From NCBI RefSeq assembly GCF_021129235.1, contig NZ_JAJOMA010000026.1, forward strand, positions 1-64,000: a DNA stretch of 64,000 bases. Reading direction: 5' to 3'. The DNA comes from Kineosporia mesophila. GTDB taxonomy: Bacteria; Actinomycetota; Actinomycetes; Actinomycetales; Kineosporiaceae. Positions within the stretch are counted from its first letter, which is position 1. Every line of letters begins with the position of its first letter. The notes below the pieces were generated by a model that saw only the letters and a list, made by a program, of their open reading frames with translations, was not told the DNA's origin and ran no database searches. Positions 16,792-28,384 of the stretch are shown here, piece after piece. The position numbers and the translations under genes are program-made.

Positions 16792-18047
16792 TGAGTGATC
16801 GGCCGTTCAACTTCAAACTGTTCATGGTCACCCGGTCGCTGGGCTCGCTGTGTGACCAGTTCCTGCTGTTCGCCGTGCCTCTGGCGGTACTGCACGCCAC
16901 CGGTTCCGCGCGGTTCGCGGCGCTGGCGTTCGTGATCGAGTGGCTGCCCCGGGTCATCGGATTCCCGCTGGCCGGAGCGGTGGTCGACGGCCTCTCGCTG
17001 AAACGGGTGTTCCTGCGGCTGGATCTGGTGCGGGTGGCGCTGCTGGTCGTCGCGGCGGCCGCGCTGGGCACGTTCGGCGTGTTCGGCACCCTGTCGACGC
17101 TGATGGCCTGCATGTCGCTGAGCTACGTGGTCAACTTCCTCGCCATCGAGGCGACGATCCCGAACAACCTGGCGCCGGAAGATTTTCCCCGGGCCCACTC
17201 GGTGGTGCAGGGGGTCGAGCAGGCATCGCAGGTGGTGGGCCCGGCCCTGGCCGCGGTGATCTACGGCCTCGGCGACATCCGGCTCGTGCTGCTGGCGTGT
17301 GCCGCGCTCTTCGCCGTCTCGGCCGTCAACACCAGCCTGCTGGCGATCAGCGACTCCTCGGCGGAGAACTCGGCGTCGATCGGGCGGATCGTCTCGACCA
17401 CCCGGGTCGCCGTCGGGGTGCTGCTCCAGCGCCGTGAGGTGGTCTACCTGAGCGGTCTGACCTGGGTGGTGAACCTGGTCTACGGCACCGCCCTGGCGAT
17501 CAGCGCGGCCGTCGTGGTCAAGCACTTCGAGCGTGGCTCCGCCAGTTTCGGCGGGATGCAGTCGGCCGCTGCGGTGGTGGCGCTCATCGTGTTCGCCGCG
17601 ATCCCCGCCCTGGTCCGCCGGGCCGGCGTCGCATTCGTCGGGCGGCTCTCCCTGATCCTGATGATCGCCAGCGGCTTCGCCCTCGGCCTCGCCCCGTTCT
17701 TCCTGGTCTACGCGGCCGCCTACTGCCTGCTCATCGCGTTCGACGGCGGTTTCAACGTCTATGTGCGCACCATGCGAAGCACCGTGCTGCCGAAGGAACA
17801 CCTGGCCAAGATCATGGGCATCATCGGCGCGGTGAACCTGCTGTCCATCCCGGTCGCCGGCGGCTTGGTCTCGGTGCTGGCCGGCCATCTGCCCCTGCTC
17901 GACATCATCCTGGTGTCGAGCGCCCTGTCCCTGACCCTCTGCCTCGCGGTCCTGCTCTACGGTCGCTTCTCCCTCGGCTACACCTCCTGGTTCCCACCCA
18001 TCCCGACCGCGGAGCCGGTTGCCGAGGCGGCGGCTCCGCCGGTGTGA
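16791..18047 (+). CDS. MFS transporter, probable product exporter
   Basis: 418 residues with about twelve membrane helices and the loop-2-like sequence GAVVDGLSLKRVFLRLDLVR. It is the last gene of the operon, with a one-base TGATG overlap with the ATP-grasp gene. The position fits export of, and self-resistance to, the pathway product, as BacE does for bacilysin. Substrate specificity is inferred from the operon only. Confidence 0.9.
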   Translation: MSDRPFNFKLFMVTRSLGSLCDQFLLFAVPLAVLHATGSARFAALAFVIEWLPRVIGFPLAGAVVDGLSLKRVFLRLDLVRVALLVVAAAALGTFGVFGTLSTLMACMSLSYVVNFLAIEATIPNNLAPEDFPRAHSVVQGVEQASQVVGPALAAVIYGLGDIRLVLLACAALFAVSAVNTSLLAISDSSAENSASIGRIVSTTRVAVGVLLQRREVVYLSGLTWVVNLVYGTALAISAAVVVKHFERGSASFGGMQSAAAVVALIVFAAIPALVRRAGVAFVGRLSLILMIASGFALGLAPFFLVYAAAYCLLIAFDGGFNVYVRTMRSTVLPKEHLAKIMGIIGAVNLLSIPVAGGLVSVLAGHLPLLDIILVSSALSLTLCLAVLLYGRFSLGYTSWFPPIPTAEPVAEAAAPPV

Positions 18048-18081
18048 CGAGTGGGAACCAGTCCCGGTGCCAACCTCTGCC

Positions 18082-19782
18082 TCAGCCGAAGGTGGCGGTG
18101 TACAGCCGTACCCCTTCACCGGCCGTGACCGTGACCTGTCCGGCCTGCTGCTGGGCGTTCGCCAGGATCGGGTAGAGAGTGGGTGCGCCCGTCACCTCGA
18201 CGGTGCGCGTCGCCTGCCCCGGTACGTCGATCCGCAGCGTTCCGGTGCCACCCAGGACCATGTAGACATTCTTCGCGCGGTACGCCAACCGCAACCGGCT
18301 GTCCCGGACCGCCTCGACGTACTGGGTGCTGATGGTCCAGGTCCCGCCGAGGGAGTAGGTGTCCTGGTTCTGGGTGGCCGGCAGGGTGAACGGCGCCGCC
18401 GTGACCGGGGTCAGGGACTTCTCACCCTGGTAGTTCGTGGACCGGGAGTAGGCGAAGTAGGTCTCGGGGGTGATGTCGGCCGTGGTGGGGCGGGTGTCCG
18501 GCAGGTTCGAGGCCGCCGGCAGACTCACGCCGGGGTTCGCGGCGGTCAGCAATTGGCGGATCATGGTCTCGGTGGCGCCGTAGTCGCCCTCACCGAACTT
18601 GATGTTCCGCACGGTGCCGGAGGCGTCGATCAGGTACTCGGCCGGCCAGTACCGGTTGCGGTAGTTGGTCCAGGTGGAGAGCGAATTGTCCAGGGCCACC
18701 GGGTAGGTGATGCCCATCTTCTTCGCCGCTCCCGCGACGTTGCCCGCGCTCTTCTCGAAGGCGAACTCGGGGGCGTGGATCCCGATCACCCGCAGCCCGG
18801 CCTCCCGGTACGCCTTGTCCCAGGCGACCACGTGCGGCAGGGAACGCTGGCAGTTGATGCAGGAGTAGGCCCAGAAGTCGATCAGCACCGGATGCCCGCG
18901 CAGGGATTCGAGTTTCACGCCCGATCCGGCCGGGGTGTTCAGCCATTTCGTGATCCCGGTGATGTCCGGGGCGGTACCGCAGCTCTCCAGCTGGGTCGCC
19001 CCGGGCGTGCACTGACTCAACTCGGAGTTGCCCGCGTCGGAGAGGCCGCTGAGTACCCCCTTCACGGCGTCGCTCTCGGCGATCGTGTTCTGGAGATTGC
19101 CGGTGTAGTCCGGTACCGCCCGCTGGAGCGCGTCCGTCGCCCCCAGGGCCAGGGCCACGGCCAGGACGACCATGGAGGTGCCCCCGACGATCCGGAACGT
19201 GGCGGCCCGGCTGCGGTAGGCGGCCAGCCGGTCGCGGATGCGGTCACCGGCGGTCGCGAACACCAGCAGCGGGATTGCCGCGCCGGTGGCGAACGCCAGT
19301 GTCAGCGCGACGGTTTCGGCTCCGACCGAGCCGGTGGCGCCGGCCACGGTGATCGCGGCCAGGACCGGGCCCGCGCACGGCACGTACAGGGTGCCCAGGG
19401 TGAGGCCGAAGATGAACGGATTGCCGTGCATCTTGCCCTGGATCTTCGGCATCCGGTTGAAGGGGCGCTGCAGCAATTCCTCGACCTTGGGGAACAGCAG
19501 CCCGATCCCGACCGCGGCTAGCACGATCACCCCGGCCCAGCGCAGGAACGTCTGCGGCAGGCCGAGGGCCGACAGGATGACCGACCCGGCCAGCGTGAAT
19601 ACGGTGAAGCTGGCGATCAGGCCCAGGATGATCTTCAGCGGGCGCTGCTTCGGCTTCTTCGCCTCGTCGTCGGCGGTACCGGCCCCGCCGGCGAAGAACA
19701 GGATCGGCAGCATCGGCAGGATGCACGGGGAGACTCCCGTGATCAGCCCACCGACCAGGCCGATGGAGATCAGCGTGATCAT
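18082..19782 (-). CDS. dipZ: DipZ-type protein: CcdA/DsbD membrane domain fused to extracytoplasmic thioredoxin
   Basis: 566 residues. Residues 1-215 form a CcdA-like membrane domain with its redox cysteines C20 (SPCILP) and C136 (VPCAGP). A TlpA/AhpC-type thioredoxin domain spans about 275-420 with C308-I-N-C311. A C-terminal beta-rich domain (about 430-566) is typical of mycobacterial DipZ. It would move electrons across the membrane to reduce or isomerise extracytoplasmic thiols. ATG 19782 is preceded by GGAG. It converges on the exporter gene with a 34-base gap; no obvious operon partner. Confidence 0.92.
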   Translation of the reverse strand: MITLISIGLVGGLITGVSPCILPMLPILFFAGGAGTADDEAKKPKQRPLKIILGLIASFTVFTLAGSVILSALGLPQTFLRWAGVIVLAAVGIGLLFPKVEELLQRPFNRMPKIQGKMHGNPFIFGLTLGTLYVPCAGPVLAAITVAGATGSVGAETVALTLAFATGAAIPLLVFATAGDRIRDRLAAYRSRAATFRIVGGTSMVVLAVALALGATDALQRAVPDYTGNLQNTIAESDAVKGVLSGLSDAGNSELSQCTPGATQLESCGTAPDITGITKWLNTPAGSGVKLESLRGHPVLIDFWAYSCINCQRSLPHVVAWDKAYREAGLRVIGIHAPEFAFEKSAGNVAGAAKKMGITYPVALDNSLSTWTNYRNRYWPAEYLIDASGTVRNIKFGEGDYGATETMIRQLLTAANPGVSLPAASNLPDTRPTTADITPETYFAYSRSTNYQGEKSLTPVTAAPFTLPATQNQDTYSLGGTWTISTQYVEAVRDSRLRLAYRAKNVYMVLGGTGTLRIDVPGQATRTVEVTGAPTLYPILANAQQQAGQVTVTAGEGVRLYTATFG

Positions 19783-19862
19783 GAAATTCTCCGTCCCTGA
19801 GACCGCCGGGGACCGGCGACATCAGGGATTCGGAGCCGTCGACGGGTGCGGCTTGGTGATGA

Positions 19863-20558
19863 TCAGAGATCGAGCAGTTGCTCGAAGAAGCCGCCGAAGC
19901 CACGTTCACGGTTGACGAGGTGAATCTCGAGGATCCAGTGGCAGTCCTGGCCGGCGGCGTCCGGGCGGCGCATGGGCTGGTCGTTGCCGGTGGTGATGTA
20001 GCAGTCGATGTCGTCGCCGTTAATGCGTTCGTGCGGGAACTCGCCGACCAGGTGACCGGCGTGGGCGGCGCCGTGGCCCCAGCCACCGGCCTCGATCAGG
20101 CCCAGGATGTGGGCGAAGAACTGCTCGCCGGTGATGTCCGGGGTTGCCTCGAAGTGCCGGCGGGCCTCGTGCCAGAGGCGGGGCAGTTCGGCGGTGAGAT
20201 GGTGTTTGTCCGGGTCGTCACCCAGCACGTAGGTGCGGCCGAAGTCGGCCTCCCACTCCTCGAAGACCGGGCCGAAGTCGAAGAAGAGGATCTCGTCGTC
20301 GCTCAGCTGCCGGTTCGGAGGGTTGGAGCGGTACGGCTCGAGGGTGTTCACGCCGGCCCGGACGATGCGTTTGTGCCAGAACTTGCGGATGCCGAACAGG
20401 TCGCCGGCCAGGTCGCGGATCTCGTCGGACAGCTGGCGCTCGTTCTTGCCGGGCACGATCAGGCCCCGCTCGATGACCTCGGTGAACAGGTGTGATGCCT
20501 TCGTCTCGGCCTCGCGCAGGGCCTCACCCCGGTGCGCCTGATGTTCGGTCTGGTTCAT
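19863..20558 (-). CDS. M24-family metallopeptidase (Xaa-Pro peptidase-like)
   Basis: 231 residues, only the pita-bread catalytic domain. Likely metal ligands are D94 and D105 (FDFGPVFEEWEADFGRTY), a His in GHLVGEFPHE (169 or 176), E211 (WILEIHL) and E226 (GFFEQ), so the five-ligand set of M24 proteins is complete. It is about 150 residues shorter than aminopeptidase P because the N-terminal creatinase-like domain is missing. It is probably cytoplasmic with a small amino-substrate or dipeptide. Divergent from the Rieske oxygenase. Confidence 0.88.
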   Translation of the reverse strand: MNQTEHQAHRGEALREAETKASHLFTEVIERGLIVPGKNERQLSDEIRDLAGDLFGIRKFWHKRIVRAGVNTLEPYRSNPPNRQLSDDEILFFDFGPVFEEWEADFGRTYVLGDDPDKHHLTAELPRLWHEARRHFEATPDITGEQFFAHILGLIEAGGWGHGAAHAGHLVGEFPHERINGDDIDCYITTGNDQPMRRPDAAGQDCHWILEIHLVNRERGFGGFFEQLLDL

Positions 20559-20790
20559 GCGGGCGACGATAACGCTCTCACCTGGTTGTTACGTCGCTGA
20601 CATCTGTGGTCTGGATGATGGCGACCATGACCCGGGACGGCGTGGTGAAGGCAGCGGCGACGAACGCCGATCTGCGCGCCGTCTGTCACCGGACGGCCTG
20701 GACACCGGGGCGGATCGCGCACGGCTGCTGACCGGTCAGGTTTTTTTCCTGGCCCGTCGCACCGTTCGATTCGTTCTCAGGAGTCTCCTC

Positions 20791-21876
20791 ATGTCCGTTG
20801 CCACTGCCACGCGCCCGCTCCCGTACGCGGACCGCGTTCTGCCCCTTCCCCGCACCTGCACGTTCGATCCCGACGACTGGCAGGTCATCGCCCGGTACTG
20901 GTACCCGGTCGCCACCAGTGCCGAGGTCAGCGGGCAGCCTCTGGGTGTCACCCTGCTGGACCAGTCGCTGGTGGTCTACCGATCGGGCGGTGAGATCGTG
21001 GTCGCGGACAACCTGTGCCCGCACCGGGGCCTGCTGCTGTCTCTCGGCAAGGCCACGGACGACGGCCTGGGTATCCGTTGTGCTTACCACGGGCTGCGTT
21101 TCGAGGCCCAAGGCCGGTGCTCTGCGATCCCGGCCCACCCGGGCAACAAGATTCCGGAGCGGATGCACCTGCGCTCCTACGGGGTGATCGAGCGATACGG
21201 CCTGGTCTGGACCTGCCTGGCGAGCCTGCCTTCCGACCTACCGCAGGACGCGTCGATCCCGCCGGTGCCGCACTGGGACGACACCGGCTTCCAGCAGATC
21301 AACTGCCCGCCCATCGACATCGCGGCCTTCGCCGGTCGTCAGGTCGAGGGGTTTCTCGACGTCGCCCATTTCGCGTTCGCCCACGAGGCCTCGTTCAGCG
21401 ACCCGGGCAACCCCACGGTTCCGGACTATCGGCCCGAGCCCACAACCGACGGCTTCGAGGCCCGCTACCTGTCGACGATGGGCAACTACCCGCACAGCAC
21501 CGGTCTGAAGGCCGACCCGGACTACCTGTGGCTGCGGCACTTCCGGCTGCACGTCCCGTTCGCAGCCTCCCTCGTGGTGTATTTCCCGGACGGCGGTCAC
21601 CTGTCCATCCTCAACGCGGCCTCCCCGGTCTCGGCCCGCAGGACCCGCCTGTTCGACGCCCGCGTGCGCGATTTCGACACCGACCAGCCGCTGCAGGACG
21701 TCTACGACTTCAACCTCCAGATCTTCGAGGAGGACCGGGCCATGGTCGAGGCTCAGAAACCCGAAAGCCTCCCGCTGGATCCAAAACTCGAGGTCAACAT
21801 CCCGGCCGACCGCTCGTCCGTGGCCTACCGCCGGGCCCTGCGGAGCCTGGGCCTCAGCCGGTTCTTCACCGCCTGA
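20791..21876 (+). CDS. Rieske non-heme iron oxygenase, large subunit type
   Basis: 361 residues. The Rieske [2Fe-2S] ligands are C76-x-H78 and C97-x2-H100. The mononuclear iron site is D190/H193/H198 (FLDVAHFAFAH) with D315 (FEEDRAM) as the third ligand. This is a ring-hydroxylating or demethylating oxygenase alpha subunit; no ferredoxin or reductase gene is adjacent, so these partners must be supplied elsewhere. ATG 20791 has AGGAG 7 bases upstream; the open frame continues upstream but is not protein-like. Control by the following AraC-type gene is possible. Substrate unknown. Confidence 0.92.
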   Translation: MSVATATRPLPYADRVLPLPRTCTFDPDDWQVIARYWYPVATSAEVSGQPLGVTLLDQSLVVYRSGGEIVVADNLCPHRGLLLSLGKATDDGLGIRCAYHGLRFEAQGRCSAIPAHPGNKIPERMHLRSYGVIERYGLVWTCLASLPSDLPQDASIPPVPHWDDTGFQQINCPPIDIAAFAGRQVEGFLDVAHFAFAHEASFSDPGNPTVPDYRPEPTTDGFEARYLSTMGNYPHSTGLKADPDYLWLRHFRLHVPFAASLVVYFPDGGHLSILNAASPVSARRTRLFDARVRDFDTDQPLQDVYDFNLQIFEEDRAMVEAQKPESLPLDPKLEVNIPADRSSVAYRRALRSLGLSRFFTA

Positions 21877-22009
21877 GGCTCGCAGCAACCACAGGGGTAT
21901 GGGCGGAGATTCATTCTTTCCTTCCGTGATCCGCTGAACAGGCCGATGCGGTCCTTCCTGAGCCCGGCCGTACCGGGACGTGAAAGGGTGATCGGGTGAA
22001 GGAGGCCCG

Positions 22010-22951
22010 ATGACCAACCACCGCATCGCCGTGCTCGTGCTCGAGGGGGCCAAGCCGCTCGATGTCGGCATTCCGGCGCAGGTGTTCGCGAACCGCCCGA
22101 CCATGCCCTACGAGGTGCGGGTGTGCGGGGCGGCGCCGGGGCTGGTGACCGGGGGGAACGGGCTGTCGTACCACGTGGCCGAGGGGCTTGCGGCGCTGGA
22201 GCAGGCCGACACCGTCTTCATCCCGGGGTACCGCGACCCGGTGAACACGGCGCCGCCGGCGTCGGTGGTCGGTGCTCTGCTGGAGGCGCGGGAGCGGGGT
22301 GCGCGGCTGGCCGCGATCTCGACCGGGGCGTTCGCCCTGGCGGCGACCGGGCTGCTCGACGGGCGGCGGGCCACGACGCACTGGCACTACACGAAGGCCC
22401 TGGCGCAGCGGCATCCGCTGATCCAGGTCGACGAGAACGTGCTGTTCGTCGACGAGGGGCAGGTGCTCACCTCGGCCGGGGCCGCCTCGGGCATCGACCT
22501 GTGCCTGCACCTGGTGCGTCTCGACCACGGGGTGGCCCTGTCGAACGAGGTCGCGCGCCGCGTGGTGGCCGCGCCCTTCCGCAGTGGTGGGCAGGCGCAG
22601 TACGTGCCCCGCGTGGTGCCCGAGACAGCGGGGCAGCTGTTCGCCGAGACCCGGCAGTGGGCGCTGGAACGCCTGGCCGAGCACCTCACCCTCGAAGACA
22701 TGGCGCGCCACGCGGGCGTTTCGGTACGCACGTTCTCCCGGCGGTTCGCCGAGACCACCGGTCACACGCCGATGCGGTGGGTGCTGCGGGCCCGGATCGA
22801 CGCCGCCCGGGAACTTCTCGAACGTTCCGATTTCGGGGTCGAGGAGATCGCCGTGCGCGTCGGCCTGGGCACCGGATCGAACCTGCGCCTGCACTTCCAG
22901 CGGATTCTCGGCACCTCGCCCAGCGAGTACCGGCACACCTTCTCGGCCTGA
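22010..22951 (+). CDS. GlxA-family transcriptional regulator (DJ-1/PfpI + AraC HTH)
   Basis: 313 residues. The N-terminal 180 residues are a DJ-1/PfpI-like domain (IAVLVLEGAKPLDVGIPAQV). The C-terminal 100 residues contain two HTHs of the AraC/XylS type, LTLEDMARHAGVSVRTFSRR and VEEIAVRVGLGTGSNLRLHF. ATG 22010 is preceded by GAAGGAGG. GlxA-type proteins often activate nearby catabolic genes; the upstream Rieske oxygenase is the nearest candidate target. It converges on the PdxH-family gene with a 5-base gap. Confidence 0.93.
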   Translation: MTNHRIAVLVLEGAKPLDVGIPAQVFANRPTMPYEVRVCGAAPGLVTGGNGLSYHVAEGLAALEQADTVFIPGYRDPVNTAPPASVVGALLEARERGARLAAISTGAFALAATGLLDGRRATTHWHYTKALAQRHPLIQVDENVLFVDEGQVLTSAGAASGIDLCLHLVRLDHGVALSNEVARRVVAAPFRSGGQAQYVPRVVPETAGQLFAETRQWALERLAEHLTLEDMARHAGVSVRTFSRRFAETTGHTPMRWVLRARIDAARELLERSDFGVEEIAVRVGLGTGSNLRLHFQRILGTSPSEYRHTFSA

Positions 22952-22956
22952 GCCGG

Positions 22957-23610
22957 TCAGGGCCAGAGAAGTCCCTTTTCCCAGCCATTTTCGGTACGAA
23001 CGAAGTTCAGGCGCACGTGCTTGCGCTCCTGGTCGCCTTGCCAGAACTCGACGCTCTCGGCCTTCAGTGTGTACAGCGTCCAGGCCGGCTCCACGAGATC
23101 GGGCTGCTGGTCGACCCGCTCGCGGGACTCCTGGCTCGCGCGGTCCAGGTCTTCGGGGCCGGTGAGCGGCTGACTCTGCCGGCCGATGAGTGATTCTGCC
23201 CGGGAACCCGTTGGGCGGGCCAGGAAGTCGGCCGCGCTCTGCTGTGCCGGGGCAGCCGACACACGGCCCCGGACCCGGACCTGCCGGGCCTGCTCGCGCC
23301 AGTGGAACGTGAGAGCCGCGGCCGGGTGGACGAGGAGCTCCCGGCCCTTGGGGCTACCCGCGTGAACGGCGAACTGCCAGCCATTCCCGTCCACGTTCTT
23401 CAGGATCAGCACCCGGGCCGCGGGGTTTCCGTCCACACCGAGGGTCGAGAGGGTCATCGCGTGCGGCTCGCGGATCCCGGCCGCCACGGCCTGCTTCAGC
23501 CACTGGACGAACAGCTGATCCGGCCGATCGGGAGCCGCCCCGGCATCGAAGGTCGGTAGGTCGCCCTCGAAAACCTTGAGGCTGCGCAGGTATTGCTTGA
23601 TGTCAGTCAT
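22957..23610 (-). CDS. Pyridoxamine 5'-phosphate oxidase family protein (PdxH-like)
   Basis: 217 residues of the FMN-binding split-barrel fold with the PdxH layout: substrate/FMN strand ARVLILKNVDGNGWQFAVHA, SPKGRELLVHPAAALTFHW, and the C-terminal WTLYTLKAESVEFWQGDQER. PdxH oxidises PNP/PMP to PLP. Some residues of the canonical C-terminal active-site motif (RLHDR) appear as ERKHVRL, so it may be a divergent paralogue with another small substrate. ATG 23610 is preferred because the family starts just before this region. It converges on the GlxA-type gene. Confidence 0.82.
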   Translation of the reverse strand: MTDIKQYLRSLKVFEGDLPTFDAGAAPDRPDQLFVQWLKQAVAAGIREPHAMTLSTLGVDGNPAARVLILKNVDGNGWQFAVHAGSPKGRELLVHPAAALTFHWREQARQVRVRGRVSAAPAQQSAADFLARPTGSRAESLIGRQSQPLTGPEDLDRASQESRERVDQQPDLVEPAWTLYTLKAESVEFWQGDQERKHVRLNFVRTENGWEKGLLWP

Positions 23611-23718
23611 GCTGCCGGACTGTAGCCGGTTGCGATGCGGCCCTGAGAACACGGGCCAGGGCCCTCCGGCTCCGGATCCTGCGGGCTTCGGCCCTGGTCG
23701 ACGGCCATTTCTGGCGTG

Positions 23719-23761
23719 ATCCTTGCGCTAAATGGCAAAACTACTGGCCATATCCTTGCGC
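23719..23761 (+). promoter_or_regulatory. Duplicated regulatory word upstream of gap-eno
   Basis: The 10-mer ATCCTTGCGC occurs at 23719-23728 and 23752-23761, exactly 33 bases (three helical turns) apart. ATGGC (23732-23736) and GCCAT (23747-23751) form an inverted repeat between them. This suggests paired sites for an activator or repressor of the gap-eno operon; the protein is unknown. Confidence 0.45.
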
Positions 23762-23838
23762 ATACTGGCGTTCAAGCCACTGTTGTGTCTCGGGGAGATT
23801 CCCCAAGATGAGATCAGGAACGAGAGGGGACACTTCGC

Positions 23839-26114
<2,276 letters not shown>

Positions 26115-26118
26115 ACCG

Positions 26119-27087
26119 TCAGCCGGAGGTGATCGAGGTCAGCATCTGGTCGGCCAGGTCCGAGCGCCGGTAGAGCACCGAGCGACCGTCGCGGACCGCG
26201 ACCAGCAGCCCGGCCGCCCGCAGCGCCCGCAGATGCTGGTTGACCGCGGTCGGGGTGACCCCGAGATTGAGCGCCAGTTCGGTGGAGGACGCGGGCGCCT
26301 CCAGGCGTTGCAGCAGGGCGGCCCGGTGGGAACCGAGCACACCGGCCAGGGCTCCTGCGGCCGGGGGCGGGGCGCTCTCCCAGACCGTGGCGCTGCCCCG
26401 GGCCAGGTAGATGATCGTGGAGAGGTCGTCCGGGGAGACCGCGACACAGACCGCGCTGGTCCACAAGGTCGGGACCAGGGTGAGGCCCTGGTCGGCCCGC
26501 CCGGCCCAGACGGTCCCGGACCCCGTGCGCACCTCGACGCCGTCGCCGTCCATCCGCACCCGGTCGGTCAGGTCGGCGAACATCGCGGCCAGGCCGTGCT
26601 GCGCGATCTGACGGCCCCGGTAGGTGACGTCCGCCTCCAGCACCGCTCGCATCCGCGGCCAGTCGGGGGCGAAACACAGCTCCCAGTAGTCGTTCAGGGC
26701 GCTGACGACCCGCTGGAGCGCGCGGTCCCCGCGCAGGACCGCAGGGATCTGCGCGTCGGTCTCGTAGGTCGCGAGCAGACCTTGCGTGACGGTGGCGGCC
26801 GGGGTGGAGGACAGCCGGGCCAGTTCGTCCTCGAAGCGGGTCAGGGGTGAGGACGGTTGCGGGGTGAGGAAGTCGGGTAGCCAGTTGCGCGGCGAGACCA
26901 GCGCCTCCAGAACCTCGGTGTCGAGGCGTTCGTGGAGAGGACGGGTGCGACGTACCCACGGCAGGTGGAGGGGGTACCGACCCGGATCGCGCCAGCTGCG
27001 CAGCGACAGCACCAGTTCGTTGAGCGGTGAGATGGCGAAGCGCACACCGGCCAGGGCGGAGCCGGTCAATTCGTAACGCACCACCAT
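26119..27087 (-). CDS. ArsR-type transcriptional regulator with N-terminal DUF5937-like domain
   Basis: About 322 residues. The long N-terminal region (MVVRYELTGSALAGVRFAISPL) matches the effector-like domain found in many actinobacterial ArsR proteins. A winged HTH is C-terminal: RAALLQRLEAPASSTELALN, VTPTAVNQHLRALRAAGLL, then wing RDGRSVLYRR. No Cys-rich metal site is seen. ATG 27087 is preferred over an upstream codon at 27135. It is divergent from an MFS gene whose start is only 57 bases away, so it probably represses that transporter and itself. Confidence 0.88.
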   Translation of the reverse strand: MVVRYELTGSALAGVRFAISPLNELVLSLRSWRDPGRYPLHLPWVRRTRPLHERLDTEVLEALVSPRNWLPDFLTPQPSSPLTRFEDELARLSSTPAATVTQGLLATYETDAQIPAVLRGDRALQRVVSALNDYWELCFAPDWPRMRAVLEADVTYRGRQIAQHGLAAMFADLTDRVRMDGDGVEVRTGSGTVWAGRADQGLTLVPTLWTSAVCVAVSPDDLSTIIYLARGSATVWESAPPPAAGALAGVLGSHRAALLQRLEAPASSTELALNLGVTPTAVNQHLRALRAAGLLVAVRDGRSVLYRRSDLADQMLTSITSG

Positions 27088-27143
27088 GAAGCACAACGCT
27101 ACAGGGATCGCGCCCGAGGCGGGACCGGTCTGCACTGAGCCCC

Positions 27144-28358
27144 ATGTCTACCGCGAGCGACCGGCGTGACCCGGTCCTTCAGGCGCTGTTGCTCTCCTCG
27201 GCCGCGAGCGCCACGTCCCTCGGCCTGACCTTCAGCCTCACCGCGCTGTACCTGACCCGGGTGGCCGGGATCGGCGCCCACGCGGTCGGAATCGGCCTGA
27301 CCGTCGCCGGGGTCCTCGCCATCGCCACGACGTTCCTGGCCGGGAACCTCAGCGACCGGTACGGGGCGCGGGAGGTCATGGCCGCCGGGGCCGTGACCCA
27401 GGCCGTCGCGCTGGCCGGGTACTGCCTGATCGACGGGCAGGTCGTGGCCTTCGTACTGCTGGCGTGCGTGCTGCTGGGAGCTCAGGGCATTCAGGGCACG
27501 GCCAAGGTCACGCTGGTCGCGCAGGCCTTCGCCGGCTCGGAGCGGAACTCGATGCGCGCCCGGATCCGGGTGATCACGAACATCTTCGTCGCGGTGGGTT
27601 CCGGCCTGGGCGCGGTCACCCTGGCCGTCGGCACGGCGCCCGCCTACCGGGCGGCCCTGGTCGCGGCGGCGGTTTTGGTGCTCGGTTCGGCCCTGCCGTT
27701 GGCTCGGCTGAACCCGCCGCGCGCGGTACCCGCACGGGCCCCGGCGGGATCCGCGCCGCTGGGCGATCGCCGATACCTGGCGCTCGCGGCCCTGAACGGC
27801 GTCATCCACGTCCAGTTCGAGGTGCTGACCCTGGGCATGCCGCTCTGGGTGGCGAGCCGGACCCAGGCCCCGGAGGCGCTGATCGGGGTGCTGATCGTGC
27901 TCAATACCGGCGTGGTGACGGCGTTGCAGATCCCGGCCACCCGGCTGGTCAGTGATGTGCGCAGGGCCGGGCGCACCGTGTTCGCCGCCACCGTGCTGCT
28001 GGCCCTGGCCTGCGTGCTCTACCCGACCGCCGCCGTCTTCGGCACCGTGACCGCCACGGCCGTCCTGGTCACCGCGGTGGCGGTGCACTCCCTGGGTGAG
28101 GTGCTGTCCGAGGCGGGCGGCTGGGAGCTGGCTTTCGAGCTCGCCGACCCGGCGCGGCCCGGCGCCTACCAGGGCCTGAGCGCGACCGGCGCGGCGGTGG
28201 GCGCGGCGCTGGCGCCGGTGGTGATCACCTCCACCGCGATCGCCCACGGGCTGCCCGGCTGGCTGTTGCTCGGGGGTGTCTTCGTCTCGGCCGGGGCCGG
28301 GACCCAGACACTGAGCCGGAGGACGACCCGACCGTCGGTCCGGAATCTGGTGAAATAG
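27144..28358 (+). CDS. MFS transporter
   Basis: 404 residues, about twelve membrane helices, with the loop GNLSDRYGAREVMAAG between helices 2 and 3 (the MFS motif A position). Divergent from the ArsR-type regulator, the usual arrangement for a drug or metabolite efflux pump controlled by its own repressor. Substrate unknown. The tail after the last helix is short and basic. Confidence 0.9.
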   Translation: MSTASDRRDPVLQALLLSSAASATSLGLTFSLTALYLTRVAGIGAHAVGIGLTVAGVLAIATTFLAGNLSDRYGAREVMAAGAVTQAVALAGYCLIDGQVVAFVLLACVLLGAQGIQGTAKVTLVAQAFAGSERNSMRARIRVITNIFVAVGSGLGAVTLAVGTAPAYRAALVAAAVLVLGSALPLARLNPPRAVPARAPAGSAPLGDRRYLALAALNGVIHVQFEVLTLGMPLWVASRTQAPEALIGVLIVLNTGVVTALQIPATRLVSDVRRAGRTVFAATVLLALACVLYPTAAVFGTVTATAVLVTAVAVHSLGEVLSEAGGWELAFELADPARPGAYQGLSATGAAVGAALAPVVITSTAIAHGLPGWLLLGGVFVSAGAGTQTLSRRTTRPSVRNLVK

Positions 28359-28384
28359 GAGCCCCTGCGGAGAGGAGTTTCGAG

